Source of the DNA: Alphaproteobacteria bacterium | GTDB lineage: Bacteria > Pseudomonadota > Alphaproteobacteria > CACIAM-22H2 | Assembly (NCBI GenBank): GCA_017308135.1 | Contig: JAFKFM010000012.1 | Location: forward strand, 152,859 to 216,858 | Direction: 5' to 3' | DNA length: 64,000 nt | Shown here: piece by piece, positions 16,345-24,467 of the stretch | Position numbering within the stretch: the stretch's first letter is position 1 | How the letters are laid out: every line of letters begins with the position of its first letter | Position numbers and translations under genes: made by a program | The notes under the pieces: generated by a model | Told to the model about the DNA's origin: nothing | What the model saw: the letters and a program-made list of their open reading frames with translations, nothing else | The model's database searches: none

Positions 16345-17336
16345 CACTTCCTCCCCTTCTTTTCCAACAGGCCTGTCGCGGCCCGTGCGATATCGGCGTC
16401 CATCAGCCCGTACTTCTCCTGAAGTCCGGGCACGGAGCCGCATTCGATGAATTTGTCCGGCAGGCCGATACGCGCCATCGGCCGCGTCAGCCCCGCGTCG
16501 AACAGCGTTTCGGCGACCAGCGAGGCAAGCCCGCCCGACACCACATGGTTTTCCGCCGTCACCACGCAACGCGCGGCGGCGGCGAATTCGGCCACCGCTG
16601 CGGCGTCGAACGGCTTCAGGAACGGCACATGCAGAACGCCCGCCGCAATGCCCTTCGCTTGCAGCGCATTGGCCGCCGCAAGCGCGCGCTGGGTCATGAA
16701 GCCGGTCGAGACGATCGCGACATCGGCCCCCTGGCGCAAAGCCGTCGCCTTGCCGTGGCGCAGCTTATAGGTCGCGGGATCGAGTACCACGGGCACCAGA
16801 CCGCGCAGCAAGCGCACATAGAACGGCCCGTCGGTCGCCAAGGCGACATCCACCGCCTGGGCGAGATCGGTCGCATCGCACGGATCGATCACCGTCAGGC
16901 CCGGGATCAGGCGCATCAGTCCCGTATCCTCGATCGCCTGATGCGTGCCGCCGTAACCGGTGGTCAGGCCCGGCAGACCGGCGAAGATCTTCACGTTGAG
17001 ATGCGAATGCGCGCAGGCGATCGCCACGAAATCGTATGCGCGGCGCGTGGCGAACACGCCATAGGTCGTGCAAAACGGCACGCGGCCGATCTTCGCCATG
17101 CCGGCCGACATGGCGATCAAATTCTGTTCGGCCATGCCGACATTGTAGAAGCGCGACGCATACGCCGTCGCGAACGGCACAATATCGGTGTATTTGCCGA
17201 GATCGGCGGTGAGCCCGACGATACGATCGTCCCGCGCGGCGGCGGCGGCCAGCGCCTTGCCGAACGGCGCTTCGACGGTGGCGCCTTCCACCGCTTCCTG
17301 TTCGCCCATCCCGAGCGTGCGACGCGCTTCAGCCAC
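16344..17336 (-). CDS. Transketolase C-terminal (pyrimidine-binding) subunit
   Basis: The 330-residue protein corresponds to the second half of transketolase: the catalytic glutamate in VGMAEQNLIAMSAGMAKIG (Glu70), the pyrimidine-binding region (TTYGVFATRRAYDFV) and the C-terminal Rossmann-like domain. It transfers a two-carbon ketol group with thiamine diphosphate, together with the N-terminal subunit encoded just upstream. GTG 17336 has GGAGGAAACC directly before it and overlaps the upstream gene by 8 bases. Split transketolases occur in dedicated sugar pathways, for example for apulose phosphate or sulfo-sugars, as well as in general metabolism. Confidence 0.93.
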   Translation of the reverse strand: MAEARRTLGMGEQEAVEGATVEAPFGKALAAAAARDDRIVGLTADLGKYTDIVPFATAYASRFYNVGMAEQNLIAMSAGMAKIGRVPFCTTYGVFATRRAYDFVAIACAHSHLNVKIFAGLPGLTTGYGGTHQAIEDTGLMRLIPGLTVIDPCDATDLAQAVDVALATDGPFYVRLLRGLVPVVLDPATYKLRHGKATALRQGADVAIVSTGFMTQRALAAANALQAKGIAAGVLHVPFLKPFDAAAVAEFAAAARCVVTAENHVVSGGLASLVAETLFDAGLTRPMARIGLPDKFIECGSVPGLQEKYGLMDADIARAATGLLEKKGRK

Positions 17337-18171
17337 CGGTTTCCTCCAACTCGCGTTCGAACTGATCCCATTCCGACGCATCGACGCGGATGAAATGCGC
17401 CTTCTCGCGCTTCTCCAGCGTCGCCACACCTTTGCCCGGCAGTGTGCGCAGCACGATCGCTTTGGGCTTGCCGTCGCGCGCGCGCGCGGCATCGAACGCG
17501 GCCAGCAAGGCCGGGATCGAATTGCCGTCGATTTCCTGCACGTCCCAGCCGAAGCCCGCCCATTTCGCGGCGACCGGCTCCATATCCAGCACGATCGCGC
17601 CATCGGCCTGGATGCCGTTGCAATCGATCAGCGCCACCAGATTGTCGGCGCGGAAACTGGATGCGGCCATCGCCGCTTCCCAGGTCGAGCCTTCCTGCAT
17701 TTCGCCGTCCGACAATTCGACGAAGATGCGCGCTTGCGGGGCGAGGGTTTTGATCCCCACCGCCATGCCCACGCCCAAACCCAGGCCGTGGCCCAGCGAG
17801 CCGCCGGTGATCTCGGCACCCGGCGTCGTGTCGATGGCGCTCATCTCCAGCCGGCTGCCGTCGCGACCGTAGCTGTCGAGCTCGTCGTGGCGCAGAATGC
17901 CCGCCTCGGCCAAGGCCGCCCACAGCGCGATCGAGTAATGGCCCGTGGACAGCAGGAAACGATCGCGGTCGAAACGTTGCAGATCGTCGGGCGAATAACG
18001 CAGCTCGGAGAAATAGAGCACCGCCATCATGTCGGCGATGCCCAGGCCCTGGCCGATATAGCCCTGCCCCTGCCCGCGCGCCATGCGCAGCATGTGGCGG
18101 CGAAGATTCTTCGCGCGCCCCGCCATCGCGGCGGCGAGATCGTTGGTGTTGCGTGAAGCGCTTTGCGTCAT
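17329..18171 (-). CDS. Transketolase N-terminal (thiamine diphosphate-binding) subunit
   Basis: The 280-residue protein has the diphosphate-binding half of transketolase: STGHYSIALWAALAEAG (about 75-91), GGSLGHGLGLGVGMAVG (about 123-139) and the magnesium motif SDGEMQEGSTWEA with the asparagine in IDCNGIQADG (Asp155, Asn185). It must pair with the C-terminal subunit at 16344-17336. ATG 18171 follows the SDR stop by two bases. Position between an SDR and an amino-acid-type transporter argues for a dedicated catabolic role rather than the pentose phosphate pathway. Confidence 0.93.
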   Translation of the reverse strand: MTQSASRNTNDLAAAMAGRAKNLRRHMLRMARGQGQGYIGQGLGIADMMAVLYFSELRYSPDDLQRFDRDRFLLSTGHYSIALWAALAEAGILRHDELDSYGRDGSRLEMSAIDTTPGAEITGGSLGHGLGLGVGMAVGIKTLAPQARIFVELSDGEMQEGSTWEAAMAASSFRADNLVALIDCNGIQADGAIVLDMEPVAAKWAGFGWDVQEIDGNSIPALLAAFDAARARDGKPKAIVLRTLPGKGVATLEKREKAHFIRVDASEWDQFERELEETGG

Positions 18172-18173
18172 CG

Positions 18174-18956
18174 TCAATCGCGGTCCAGACCGCCGGAAAG
18201 GTTGAGCCGTTCGGCAACGATGTAGTCGGGCGCGTCGAGGGCGAGCCAGATCGCGCCGGCGGCGACCTCGTCGCAATCGGTGCGCCGTCCCAGCGGAATG
18301 CGGGCCGTCCGCTCCGCCAGAAATTTGTCGATGTCGCTGCGCCCCTCGAGCATGGCGAAAGCGATCTCGGTATCGCGCTGCATGGGCGTGTCCATCATGC
18401 CCGGCGCCACCGAATTGACCCGCACGCCGAACGGCGCCAAGGCGACCGCCGCCGCGCGCGTGACGGAATCGAGCGCCGCCTTCGTCGCCGAATAGGCGGT
18501 GTAGTTGGGCAGCGCCATGCGCGACGCGGGCGACGTGATGTTGACGATGCGCCCCTGCCCCGCCGCTTTCATGGCCGCACCGGCGGCACGCATGGCCAGC
18601 GCCACTGCACGCAGATTGATCGCGTAGGTGCGATCCCAGGTTTCGGCCGTCATCTCGGCGAAGCCTTCGCCGCGCCCATAGCCCGCGTTGTTCACCAGAA
18701 TATCGATGTGCCCATAGGCGGCGATCGTCTCCGCGATCATCGTTTCGGGGCCTGTCGGCGTGGACAGATCGACGGCTAGATAGACCGCCTTGCCGCCGGC
18801 GGCGGTCAGCGCATCGGCCGTCGCGCGCCCGTTCTTCGCGTCGATATCCGCGATCACCACGCGGCAACCGCGCAGGGCCAAGCCCGTCGCGATCGACCGG
18901 CCGAGACCGCCGGCCGCCCCCGTCACCACCGCGACTTTTTCTTCGCTTTTCGTCAT
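18174..18956 (-). CDS. SDR-family oxidoreductase
   Basis: The 260-residue classical SDR has TGAAGGLG (residues 12-19), NNAG, the serine in NITSPASRMAL and YSATK as the YxxxK motif; an aspartate follows strand 2 (IADIDAK), suggesting NAD. The C terminus LNLSGGLDRD is typical. It follows the RidA gene by 10 bases and precedes the transketolase subunits by two. It most likely oxidises an alcohol to the ketone on which transketolase could act. The exact substrate is unknown. Confidence 0.9.
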   Translation of the reverse strand: MTKSEEKVAVVTGAAGGLGRSIATGLALRGCRVVIADIDAKNGRATADALTAAGGKAVYLAVDLSTPTGPETMIAETIAAYGHIDILVNNAGYGRGEGFAEMTAETWDRTYAINLRAVALAMRAAGAAMKAAGQGRIVNITSPASRMALPNYTAYSATKAALDSVTRAAAVALAPFGVRVNSVAPGMMDTPMQRDTEIAFAMLEGRSDIDKFLAERTARIPLGRRTDCDEVAAGAIWLALDAPDYIVAERLNLSGGLDRD

Positions 18957-18966
18957 TTGTGAACCG

Positions 18967-19425
18967 TCACTTCGTCAATGGCCGATAGGCGATCGCCTCG
19001 ACCTCGACCTTGCCGTCGAGCATCAAGGCGGATTGCACGCAGGAACGCGCCGGCGGGTTTTCGGCGAAATACTCGCGATAGACCCGGTTGAAGTTCATGA
19101 AGTCGCGCGGATCGTCGAGCCAGACGGTCGTCTTCACGACATCGGCAAGCGTGCAGCCCGCTTGGGCCAGCACATCGCGGACCGTGTTGAGCACGCGGCG
19201 CGTCTGCGGCTCGATCCCGACCAGGTCATGCGCGCCATTGGGATCGATCGCGGTGACGCCGGAGACGAATACGAAATCGCCCGCGCGCACGGCGCTGGAA
19301 AACGGCATACGATGCGCGCCGGCCAGCACGACCGTGTCGCCGTAGCAGATCTTCGCGCCGGACGATTTTCGCGATGCGCCCTTGCGGACGGATTTCGAGC
19401 GGGATTGGACGGCGGTCCTGGGCAT
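18967..19425 (-). CDS. RidA-family protein (reactive imine deaminase-like)
   Basis: This 152-residue protein has an N-terminal basic stretch of about 30 residues followed by a RidA/YjgF domain: GDFVFVSGVTAIDP, TRRVLNTVRDVLAQAGCTLADV, VYREYFAENPPARSCVQ and VEVEAIAYRP. The conserved substrate-binding arginine is in PPARSCV. RidA proteins hydrolyse enamine or imine intermediates to ketones and ammonia. ATG 19425 has GGAGGAAG 10-12 bases upstream. It is the first gene of the nine-gene operon with split transketolase, which implies an amine or imine step. The N-terminal extension is longer than in typical 130-residue members. Confidence 0.88.
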   Translation of the reverse strand: MPRTAVQSRSKSVRKGASRKSSGAKICYGDTVVLAGAHRMPFSSAVRAGDFVFVSGVTAIDPNGAHDLVGIEPQTRRVLNTVRDVLAQAGCTLADVVKTTVWLDDPRDFMNFNRVYREYFAENPPARSCVQSALMLDGKVEVEAIAYRPLTK

Positions 19426-19513
19426 CTGACGGCACTTCCTCCTCTCCGCGCGGATGGATTTGCTCCCCCGTCGCGGTTCGGCTGAACGCACCAATAAGGT
19501 ACGCCAGTCCGAA

Positions 19514-19527
19514 TGATATCGATGTCA
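19514..19527. promoter_or_regulatory. LacI-type operator, downstream copy
   Basis: TGATATCGATGTCA is a 14-base near-palindrome with central CG and TGA/TCA ends, matching the general LacI-family operator form. It lies just downstream of the predicted -10 of the RidA operon, roughly over the transcription start, and is 31 bases (three helical turns) from the second copy. Confidence 0.7.
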
Positions 19528-19529
19528 TA

Positions 19530-19559
19530 GTGATAAAATACGAATGACAGCGATGTCAA
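19530..19559 (-). promoter_or_regulatory. Predicted sigma-70 promoter of the RidA-transketolase-ABC operon
   Basis: Read on the minus strand, TTGACA (19559-19554) is followed after 17-18 bases by TTATCAC (19536-19530). The -35 is perfect and is part of the upstream operator copy. The start codon at 19425 is about 100 bases downstream. Confidence 0.6.
19545..19558. promoter_or_regulatory. LacI-type operator, copy overlapping the -35
   Basis: TGACAGCGATGTCA is a near-palindrome with central CG, 12 of 14 bases identical to the copy at 19514-19527; the flanks CGAA are also shared. It covers the TTGACA element. Binding of a LacI dimer to both copies would block the promoter. Confidence 0.7.
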
Positions 19560-19652
19560 TAAACTTTCCGAACACCGTATAACGCCAGACAAGCGCCTGA
19601 CTTTGTTCGCTCGCGGGCTCGGAAAAGTCGAAGCCGGCGCTTTTGGCAATAA

Positions 19653-20027
19653 GAAGCGATCGGCGACAGCCCCAATCACGGCTTCACCTTCTATGTGTGC
19701 ACCTGGGGCCAGATGGGCGGCGAAACTGTCTACAAAGCGCTCGACGAGTTCAGCCGGCAGAAATGCGCCTTCTATTTGCCCATGCGCAACATCGAGGGCT
19801 CGGTGCCCGATTTCTCCGAATGCTTCATCGACGAAAGCGATCTCGACGTCATGCGCATCCTACGTATCCTCAAGACCAACGGCTTCGACCGATTCCTGAT
19901 CGACGATCACGTACCCCAAATGACCGCCGATACGCCCCGGGGTCATCGCGGCCGCGCATTCTCGACCGGCTATCTGCGGGGCCTGTACCGCGGCATCGAG
20001 GAAGCGAAGCGCGCGATGGCGCGCTAG
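19653..20027 (+). pseudogene. uxuA: 5'-truncated mannonate dehydratase (UxuA family) remnant
   Basis: An open frame of 124 codons gives only the C-terminal third of a D-mannonate dehydratase: HGFTFYVCTWGQMG, a VHF-like strand (FYLPMRNIEGSVPDF), FIDESDLDVMRILRIL, FLIDDHVPQM and FSTGYLRGLYRGIEEAKR. Full-length enzymes have roughly 350-400 residues. A stop (TAA 19650-19652) precedes the frame, no ATG or ribosome site is present, and the upstream 220 bases do not continue the homology. The gene was probably cut by deletion or rearrangement. It points to former hexuronate use next to the GH116 operon. Confidence 0.8.
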
Positions 20028-20314
20028 CGGGCGGAGACGTCGGCCGCCAGCGGGATCGGGAGGGTGCGGCATTTCGTGAACCGATACTGCGCTTTGACAT
20101 TCCTTTCGGGTGCCGCCGACATCTCCATCTTCGGACTCCGCTGACCTCGGTCACGCGATCGGCACTTGGCCGGCTGAAGCGGTCGAACGTCGCTCCGCGC
20201 GTTCGCGTTCCCGATTGCGTCTCCCCCCGGAAAAGTCACGCCCACACCGCATTGTTTGGGGCGCAATGTGTACAAATGTCATCATGACCTGCGTTCAAGA
20301 CAGGGGGAGAGGAC
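20028..20314. other. Intergenic region upstream of the GH116 operon
   Basis: This 287-base gap should carry the promoter of the 20315-27140 operon. TTGACA at 20095-20100 is the best -35 match, but the -10 partner is poor. Near the start there is GCATTG and CAATGTGT separated by 9 bases, a weak inverted repeat. No gene was recognised. Confidence 0.4.
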
Positions 20315-23083
20315 ATGAAATACGGTGCGCGCGTATCGAAAAAGCCGGCCCGGAAATCGACGCCGGCGCGCAAGAAAGCCAAAGGGGAAACGATGTCGAG
20401 CCGCTCCTATTTTCATTACGACGACGATCGCGCGCAGCATGTCTCGTTTCCCTTGGGCGGCATCGGCACCGGTTCGATTGGGCTTTCGGCGGCGGGCCGC
20501 CTGATCGACTGGGAAGTGGCGAACCATCCCGACAAGGGCAACTGCAACGGCTTCACCAATTTCACCATCCGCGCCGAATCCGGCGGCAAGGTGATCGGCG
20601 CGCGCGTGTTGAACGGCCCGTTCAAAGGAAATTTCGCCGGCGATCGCGGCGCGGGCTCGGTCCGCGAATTCGGCTTCGGCGTGCGTCGCGAATATCTGAC
20701 CGGCCTGCCCCATTTCCGCGAATGCAAATTCGACGGCTTCTATCCCGCCGCCGAGCTTGCGCTGCGCGATCCCGAGTTCCCCGGCACGGTCGATATGCTG
20801 GCCTTCAGCCCGCTGATCCCGCACGAGGAGCGCGCATCGAGCATGCCGGTGGCGATGTTCGAGTTCGTCGTCGAGAACACGACCGACAAGCCTATCGACT
20901 ATTCGATCGTCGGCAGCCTCGGCAATCTCGTGAAGGGTCCGCATGCGGCCCGCGTTGCCAAGACCGCGCACGCCACCGGCATGGTCAATTCCGCGCGCGA
21001 CGCCGACCCGCGCTCGCCCGATTTCGGCCAGCTGATCATGGCGACCGACGAGAAGCGCACAAGTTGGCAGCACGAATGGTATCGCGGCAGTTGGTTCGAC
21101 TCGCTCGAGGTGTTCTGGAAGGACATCGCGACGCCCGGCCCGCTCAAGGATCGCAGCTACGCCGACAACTACATCAACCGCCGCCCCGACGGCCGCTACC
21201 GCTATCGCGGCCATTCGTGCCTGGCCGCGCATCGAACGGTCGCGCCGGGCGCGCGCGCCACGATCCGTTTCGCGATCGCCTGGTACTTCCCGAATTTCGA
21301 GAAGAACTGGCTGAACATCTTCGGCTATGTCGAAGAGCCGAAGAATCCGAGCCGCGTATGGAAGAACCACTACGCGACGCTTTGGTCGGATGTCGACGCG
21401 GTCGCCGACGAAACCTTCGAGCGTTGGGCGTCGCTGAAATCCCGCACTCTCGCCTATCGCGACGCGCTGCGCGGCACGACCATGCCCGACAGCGTGCTCG
21501 ACGCGGTTTCGGCGAATGTCAGCATTCTGAAATCGCCGACCGTGCTGCGCCTGGAGGACGGCACGTTCTACGGCTTCGAAGGCACGGACGCGACCGACGG
21601 CAGCTGCGAAGGCAGTTGCACGCATGTCTGGAATTATCAGCAGACCCTGCCCTATCTGTTCGGCGCGCTGGAACGTTCGATGCGCGACGCCGATTTCGCG
21701 CACAACATGGACCCCGCGAATGGCGGCATGTCGTTCCGCCTATGCTTGCCGATAGGCGTGGGCCGCTTCGACGTGCGGCCCTGCGCCGACGGCCAATTCG
21801 GCAACGTGATGAAGACCTATCGCGACTGGAAACTCTCCGGCGACGACGCGTGGCTGCGCAAGAACTGGCCGACCGTCAAACGCGCGATCGAATTCGCGTG
21901 GCATCCCGGCAATCACGATCGCTGGGATCCCGAGAAGACGGGCGTTCTATGGGGTGCTCAACACCACACGCTGGATATGGAGCTGTTCGGGCCGAATTCC
22001 TGGCTCACCGGCTTCTATCTCGGCGCGTTGATCGCCGGCGCCAAGATGGCCCGCCATCTGGGCGAAACGGCGACCGCCGACGAATACGAAGCCATCTTCG
22101 CCAAGGGCAAGGCCTGGATGAACGAGCATCTGTTTAACGGCGAGTATTTCTACCACCGCGTCGATCTCAACGATCTGGGACAGGTCAAAGCGTTCAACGA
22201 TGGGCCGGTCAATCCCGTCCTGGTCGGCTCGATGACCGATATCTATTGGAGCGCCGAGCACGGCGAAGTGAAGTACCAGATCGGCGAAGGCTGCTTGATC
22301 GACCAGGTCCTCGCGCAATGGCACGCCAATATCTACGGCCTGGGCGACATCTACGAGCCCGCGAAGGTCGACAAGGCGATGCGCGCGATCATGCGCCTCA
22401 ATTTCAAAGAGCGCATGGGCGACGTCGTCAATCCCTGCCGCGTCTTCGGCCTCGAGGACGAAAGCGGCACCGTGGTTTGCGAATGGCCGAAGGGTGCTCG
22501 CCGTCCGACGATCCCGGTCCCCTATTCGCAAGAGACTTTCCATGGCTGCGAATATCAGTTCGGCTCGATGCTGATGCAAATCGGCAATGTCGCCGACGGC
22601 GTGCGGGTCTTCGCCGCCGTGCGCGACCGCTATCGCGGCCATAACCGCAATCCGTGGAACGAAATGGAATGCGGATCGAACTACGCGCGATCGATGGCGG
22701 CTTATGCCGGATTGCTGGCGCTGTCCGGATTCGAATTCGACGCGACCATCGGATTGATCGGCTTCGCGCCGAAGGTCCGCTCGGGTGCGGCCTTCCGCAC
22801 GTTCTGGTCGGCGGGGGCCGCCTGGGGCACAGCGCACTTCGCCGAGAAGCGCTTCGAGCTCTCGGTCAGCGAAGGGACGTTGAACCTGCGCGCGCTTCGC
22901 TTGCAGGGCGGTGCGCCGCGCGGCGCGCGCGCCACGCTCGACGGCAAGGCGCTGGCGTCGAGCCACGATACGGCCAACGCGGCGCTTAACTTCGCGCCGA
23001 TCGAACTGCGCGCCGGATCGACCTTGCGCATCGACAGTGCCGCGATCGGCGTGGGCGACCTGCCCGAGATCGCGGATTTGTAA
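20315..23083 (+). CDS. GH116-type glycoside hydrolase (GBA2-like, DUF608)
   Basis: The 922-residue protein has an N-terminal beta-sandwich (SFPLGGIGTGSIGLSAAGRL, about 44-63) and a C-terminal (alpha/alpha)6 barrel with HVWNYQQTLPYLFGALER, as in beta-glucosidase/glucosylceramidase family GH116. QHHTLDMELFG aligns with the acid/base region, so Asp554 is the candidate acid. The nucleophile region is around FEGTDATDGSCEG. No signal peptide is visible, so it should act in the cytoplasm on imported oligosaccharide or glycoside. The start at 20315 has AGGGGGAGAGG; ATG 20393, with GGGGAA, would remove a Lys-rich 26-residue extension. It heads an operon with a sugar ABC importer and AraC regulator. 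Confidence 0.87.
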   Translation: MKYGARVSKKPARKSTPARKKAKGETMSSRSYFHYDDDRAQHVSFPLGGIGTGSIGLSAAGRLIDWEVANHPDKGNCNGFTNFTIRAESGGKVIGARVLNGPFKGNFAGDRGAGSVREFGFGVRREYLTGLPHFRECKFDGFYPAAELALRDPEFPGTVDMLAFSPLIPHEERASSMPVAMFEFVVENTTDKPIDYSIVGSLGNLVKGPHAARVAKTAHATGMVNSARDADPRSPDFGQLIMATDEKRTSWQHEWYRGSWFDSLEVFWKDIATPGPLKDRSYADNYINRRPDGRYRYRGHSCLAAHRTVAPGARATIRFAIAWYFPNFEKNWLNIFGYVEEPKNPSRVWKNHYATLWSDVDAVADETFERWASLKSRTLAYRDALRGTTMPDSVLDAVSANVSILKSPTVLRLEDGTFYGFEGTDATDGSCEGSCTHVWNYQQTLPYLFGALERSMRDADFAHNMDPANGGMSFRLCLPIGVGRFDVRPCADGQFGNVMKTYRDWKLSGDDAWLRKNWPTVKRAIEFAWHPGNHDRWDPEKTGVLWGAQHHTLDMELFGPNSWLTGFYLGALIAGAKMARHLGETATADEYEAIFAKGKAWMNEHLFNGEYFYHRVDLNDLGQVKAFNDGPVNPVLVGSMTDIYWSAEHGEVKYQIGEGCLIDQVLAQWHANIYGLGDIYEPAKVDKAMRAIMRLNFKERMGDVVNPCRVFGLEDESGTVVCEWPKGARRPTIPVPYSQETFHGCEYQFGSMLMQIGNVADGVRVFAAVRDRYRGHNRNPWNEMECGSNYARSMAAYAGLLALSGFEFDATIGLIGFAPKVRSGAAFRTFWSAGAAWGTAHFAEKRFELSVSEGTLNLRALRLQGGAPRGARATLDGKALASSHDTANAALNFAPIELRAGSTLRIDSAAIGVGDLPEIADL

Positions 23084-23122
23084 TCGCGTAACGACGACAA
23101 ACAAGAAAACCCGGAGGAAACC

Positions 23123-24394
23123 ATGAAAAAGCTACTGACGGCGGCGGCTCTCGCCCTGTCGGCCTATGCCGGGGCGGCCCTTGCCGCGCCGCCGGCCGAT
23201 ACGACGGGAACGATCAAGCTCTATCAGCGCACCAATCCGTCGATCGTCGCGGTGACGGAGGCCGGCATCAAGCGCTTCAACGCGCGCTATCCCAACGTGA
23301 AGGTCGAGGTGCAGTGGAAGCCGCTCGGCGAATGGGGCGAATATATCAGCGGGTTCATGAATCAAGTCGCGTCGGGCGACGTGCCCGACATCTATGAAGT
23401 CGCGATCGAGGGCTTCTCCTCCGTCGCCAGCAGGAACCTGTTCCTGCCGCTCGATGAAGTGATCGCGCGCGACAGCAGCGCCAAGGAGTTGCTGGCCGAT
23501 ATCGAACCCAATCTGCTGAAAGGAATGTCGGACGCGACCGGCGGCAAGCTCTACTTCTTCCCGACCAACTGGAACAACGTCGTGGTGTTCTACAACAAGG
23601 ACATGTTTGACGCCGCCGGCATCGCCTATCCCAAGAAGAGCTGGACGTGGACCGAATTCCTCGAGGCCGCGCAGAAACTGACCAAGCGCGACGCTTCCGG
23701 TCAGGTCACGCAGTACGGCTATTTCGTTCCGGGATATAACTTCGGCATCGCGCCGTGGTTCCTGACCAACGATACCGACAAGCTGAAATCCGGCTGGAAG
23801 GAATCGAATATCCGCGATCCGAAGTTCAAGGAATCGATGGTCTTCCTCAACGACCTGATCCACAAGCATAAGATCGCGCCGAATTTCGCGCGCGGCACCG
23901 GCGAGCCGCAATTCGTGGCCAAGCAAGTCGCGATGATCTCGGCCGGTCATTGGCCGGTCCCGCTATTGCTCCAGAACGGGCTCAAGAACGTCGGCGTGAC
24001 GATGATGCCTTATCAGCGCAAGGATGTGACGGTGTTCGGCGTCGGCGGCCTCGGCATTACGAAAGCCACGAAGAATCCCGATCTCACTTGGGAACTGGTC
24101 AAAGAGTTGACCGGACAAGTCGCCCAGGTCCAATACGCCGAAACGAAGCGCTCGATCCCGGCCTTGCGTTCGATCGCCACGACCGGCGAATTCGCGGCAT
24201 TTCCCGACAACTCTGATCTGTTCTACGGTAGCGCAAAATCCGCCCTGCCGATCGCCGCACCGCCGAACTTCTCCCAGGTCGAGGAGATCTTCATGCGTCA
24301 CGTCGAACTCTATCTGACCAACAACGTCGCGATCGACAAGATGATCGGCGATCTCGACGCCGAATTGACGCGCGCGATGCGCCGGGTCCAGTAA
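23123..24394 (+). CDS. Carbohydrate ABC transporter substrate-binding protein (family 1)
   Basis: The 423-residue periplasmic protein has a signal peptide (residues 1-21, ALA before APP) and family-1 features: FNARYPNVKVEVQWKPLGEW, SGDVPDIYEV and LYFFPTNWNNVVVFYNKDMF. It delivers a sugar to the permeases encoded downstream. GGAGGAAACC precedes the ATG by 2-4 bases. It follows GH116 by 39 bases. A 12-base hairpin lies just after its stop. The hydrolase next door suggests a beta-glycoside or oligosaccharide substrate. Confidence 0.93.
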   Translation: MKKLLTAAALALSAYAGAALAAPPADTTGTIKLYQRTNPSIVAVTEAGIKRFNARYPNVKVEVQWKPLGEWGEYISGFMNQVASGDVPDIYEVAIEGFSSVASRNLFLPLDEVIARDSSAKELLADIEPNLLKGMSDATGGKLYFFPTNWNNVVVFYNKDMFDAAGIAYPKKSWTWTEFLEAAQKLTKRDASGQVTQYGYFVPGYNFGIAPWFLTNDTDKLKSGWKESNIRDPKFKESMVFLNDLIHKHKIAPNFARGTGEPQFVAKQVAMISAGHWPVPLLLQNGLKNVGVTMMPYQRKDVTVFGVGGLGITKATKNPDLTWELVKELTGQVAQVQYAETKRSIPALRSIATTGEFAAFPDNSDLFYGSAKSALPIAAPPNFSQVEEIFMRHVELYLTNNVAIDKMIGDLDAELTRAMRRVQ

Positions 24395-24426
24395 TGCGGC
24401 CACGGCGTTTCCAACGCGGCACCGAT

Positions 24427-24453
24427 CCCGCCGGGCGCGTCGCGCCCGGCGGG
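24427..24453 (+). other. Intercistronic hairpin between binding protein and permease genes
   Basis: CCCGCCGGGCGC (24427-24438) and GCGCCCGGCGGG (24442-24453) form a perfect 12-base stem with loop GTC, 33 bases after the binding-protein stop and before the permease start. No U-tract follows. It is equivalent in place to the hairpins at 15514, 36454 and 54430. Confidence 0.75.
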
Positions 24454-24467
24454 CGGGGGCCCGTGCG

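Noticed and set aside
16344..18171. Assignment of the split transketolase as the sulfoquinovose enzyme SqwGH or apulose enzyme AptAB
   Set aside because: The expected partners (sulfo-sugar isomerase, sulfite or sulfoacetaldehyde enzymes, apulose kinase) are missing from the operon.
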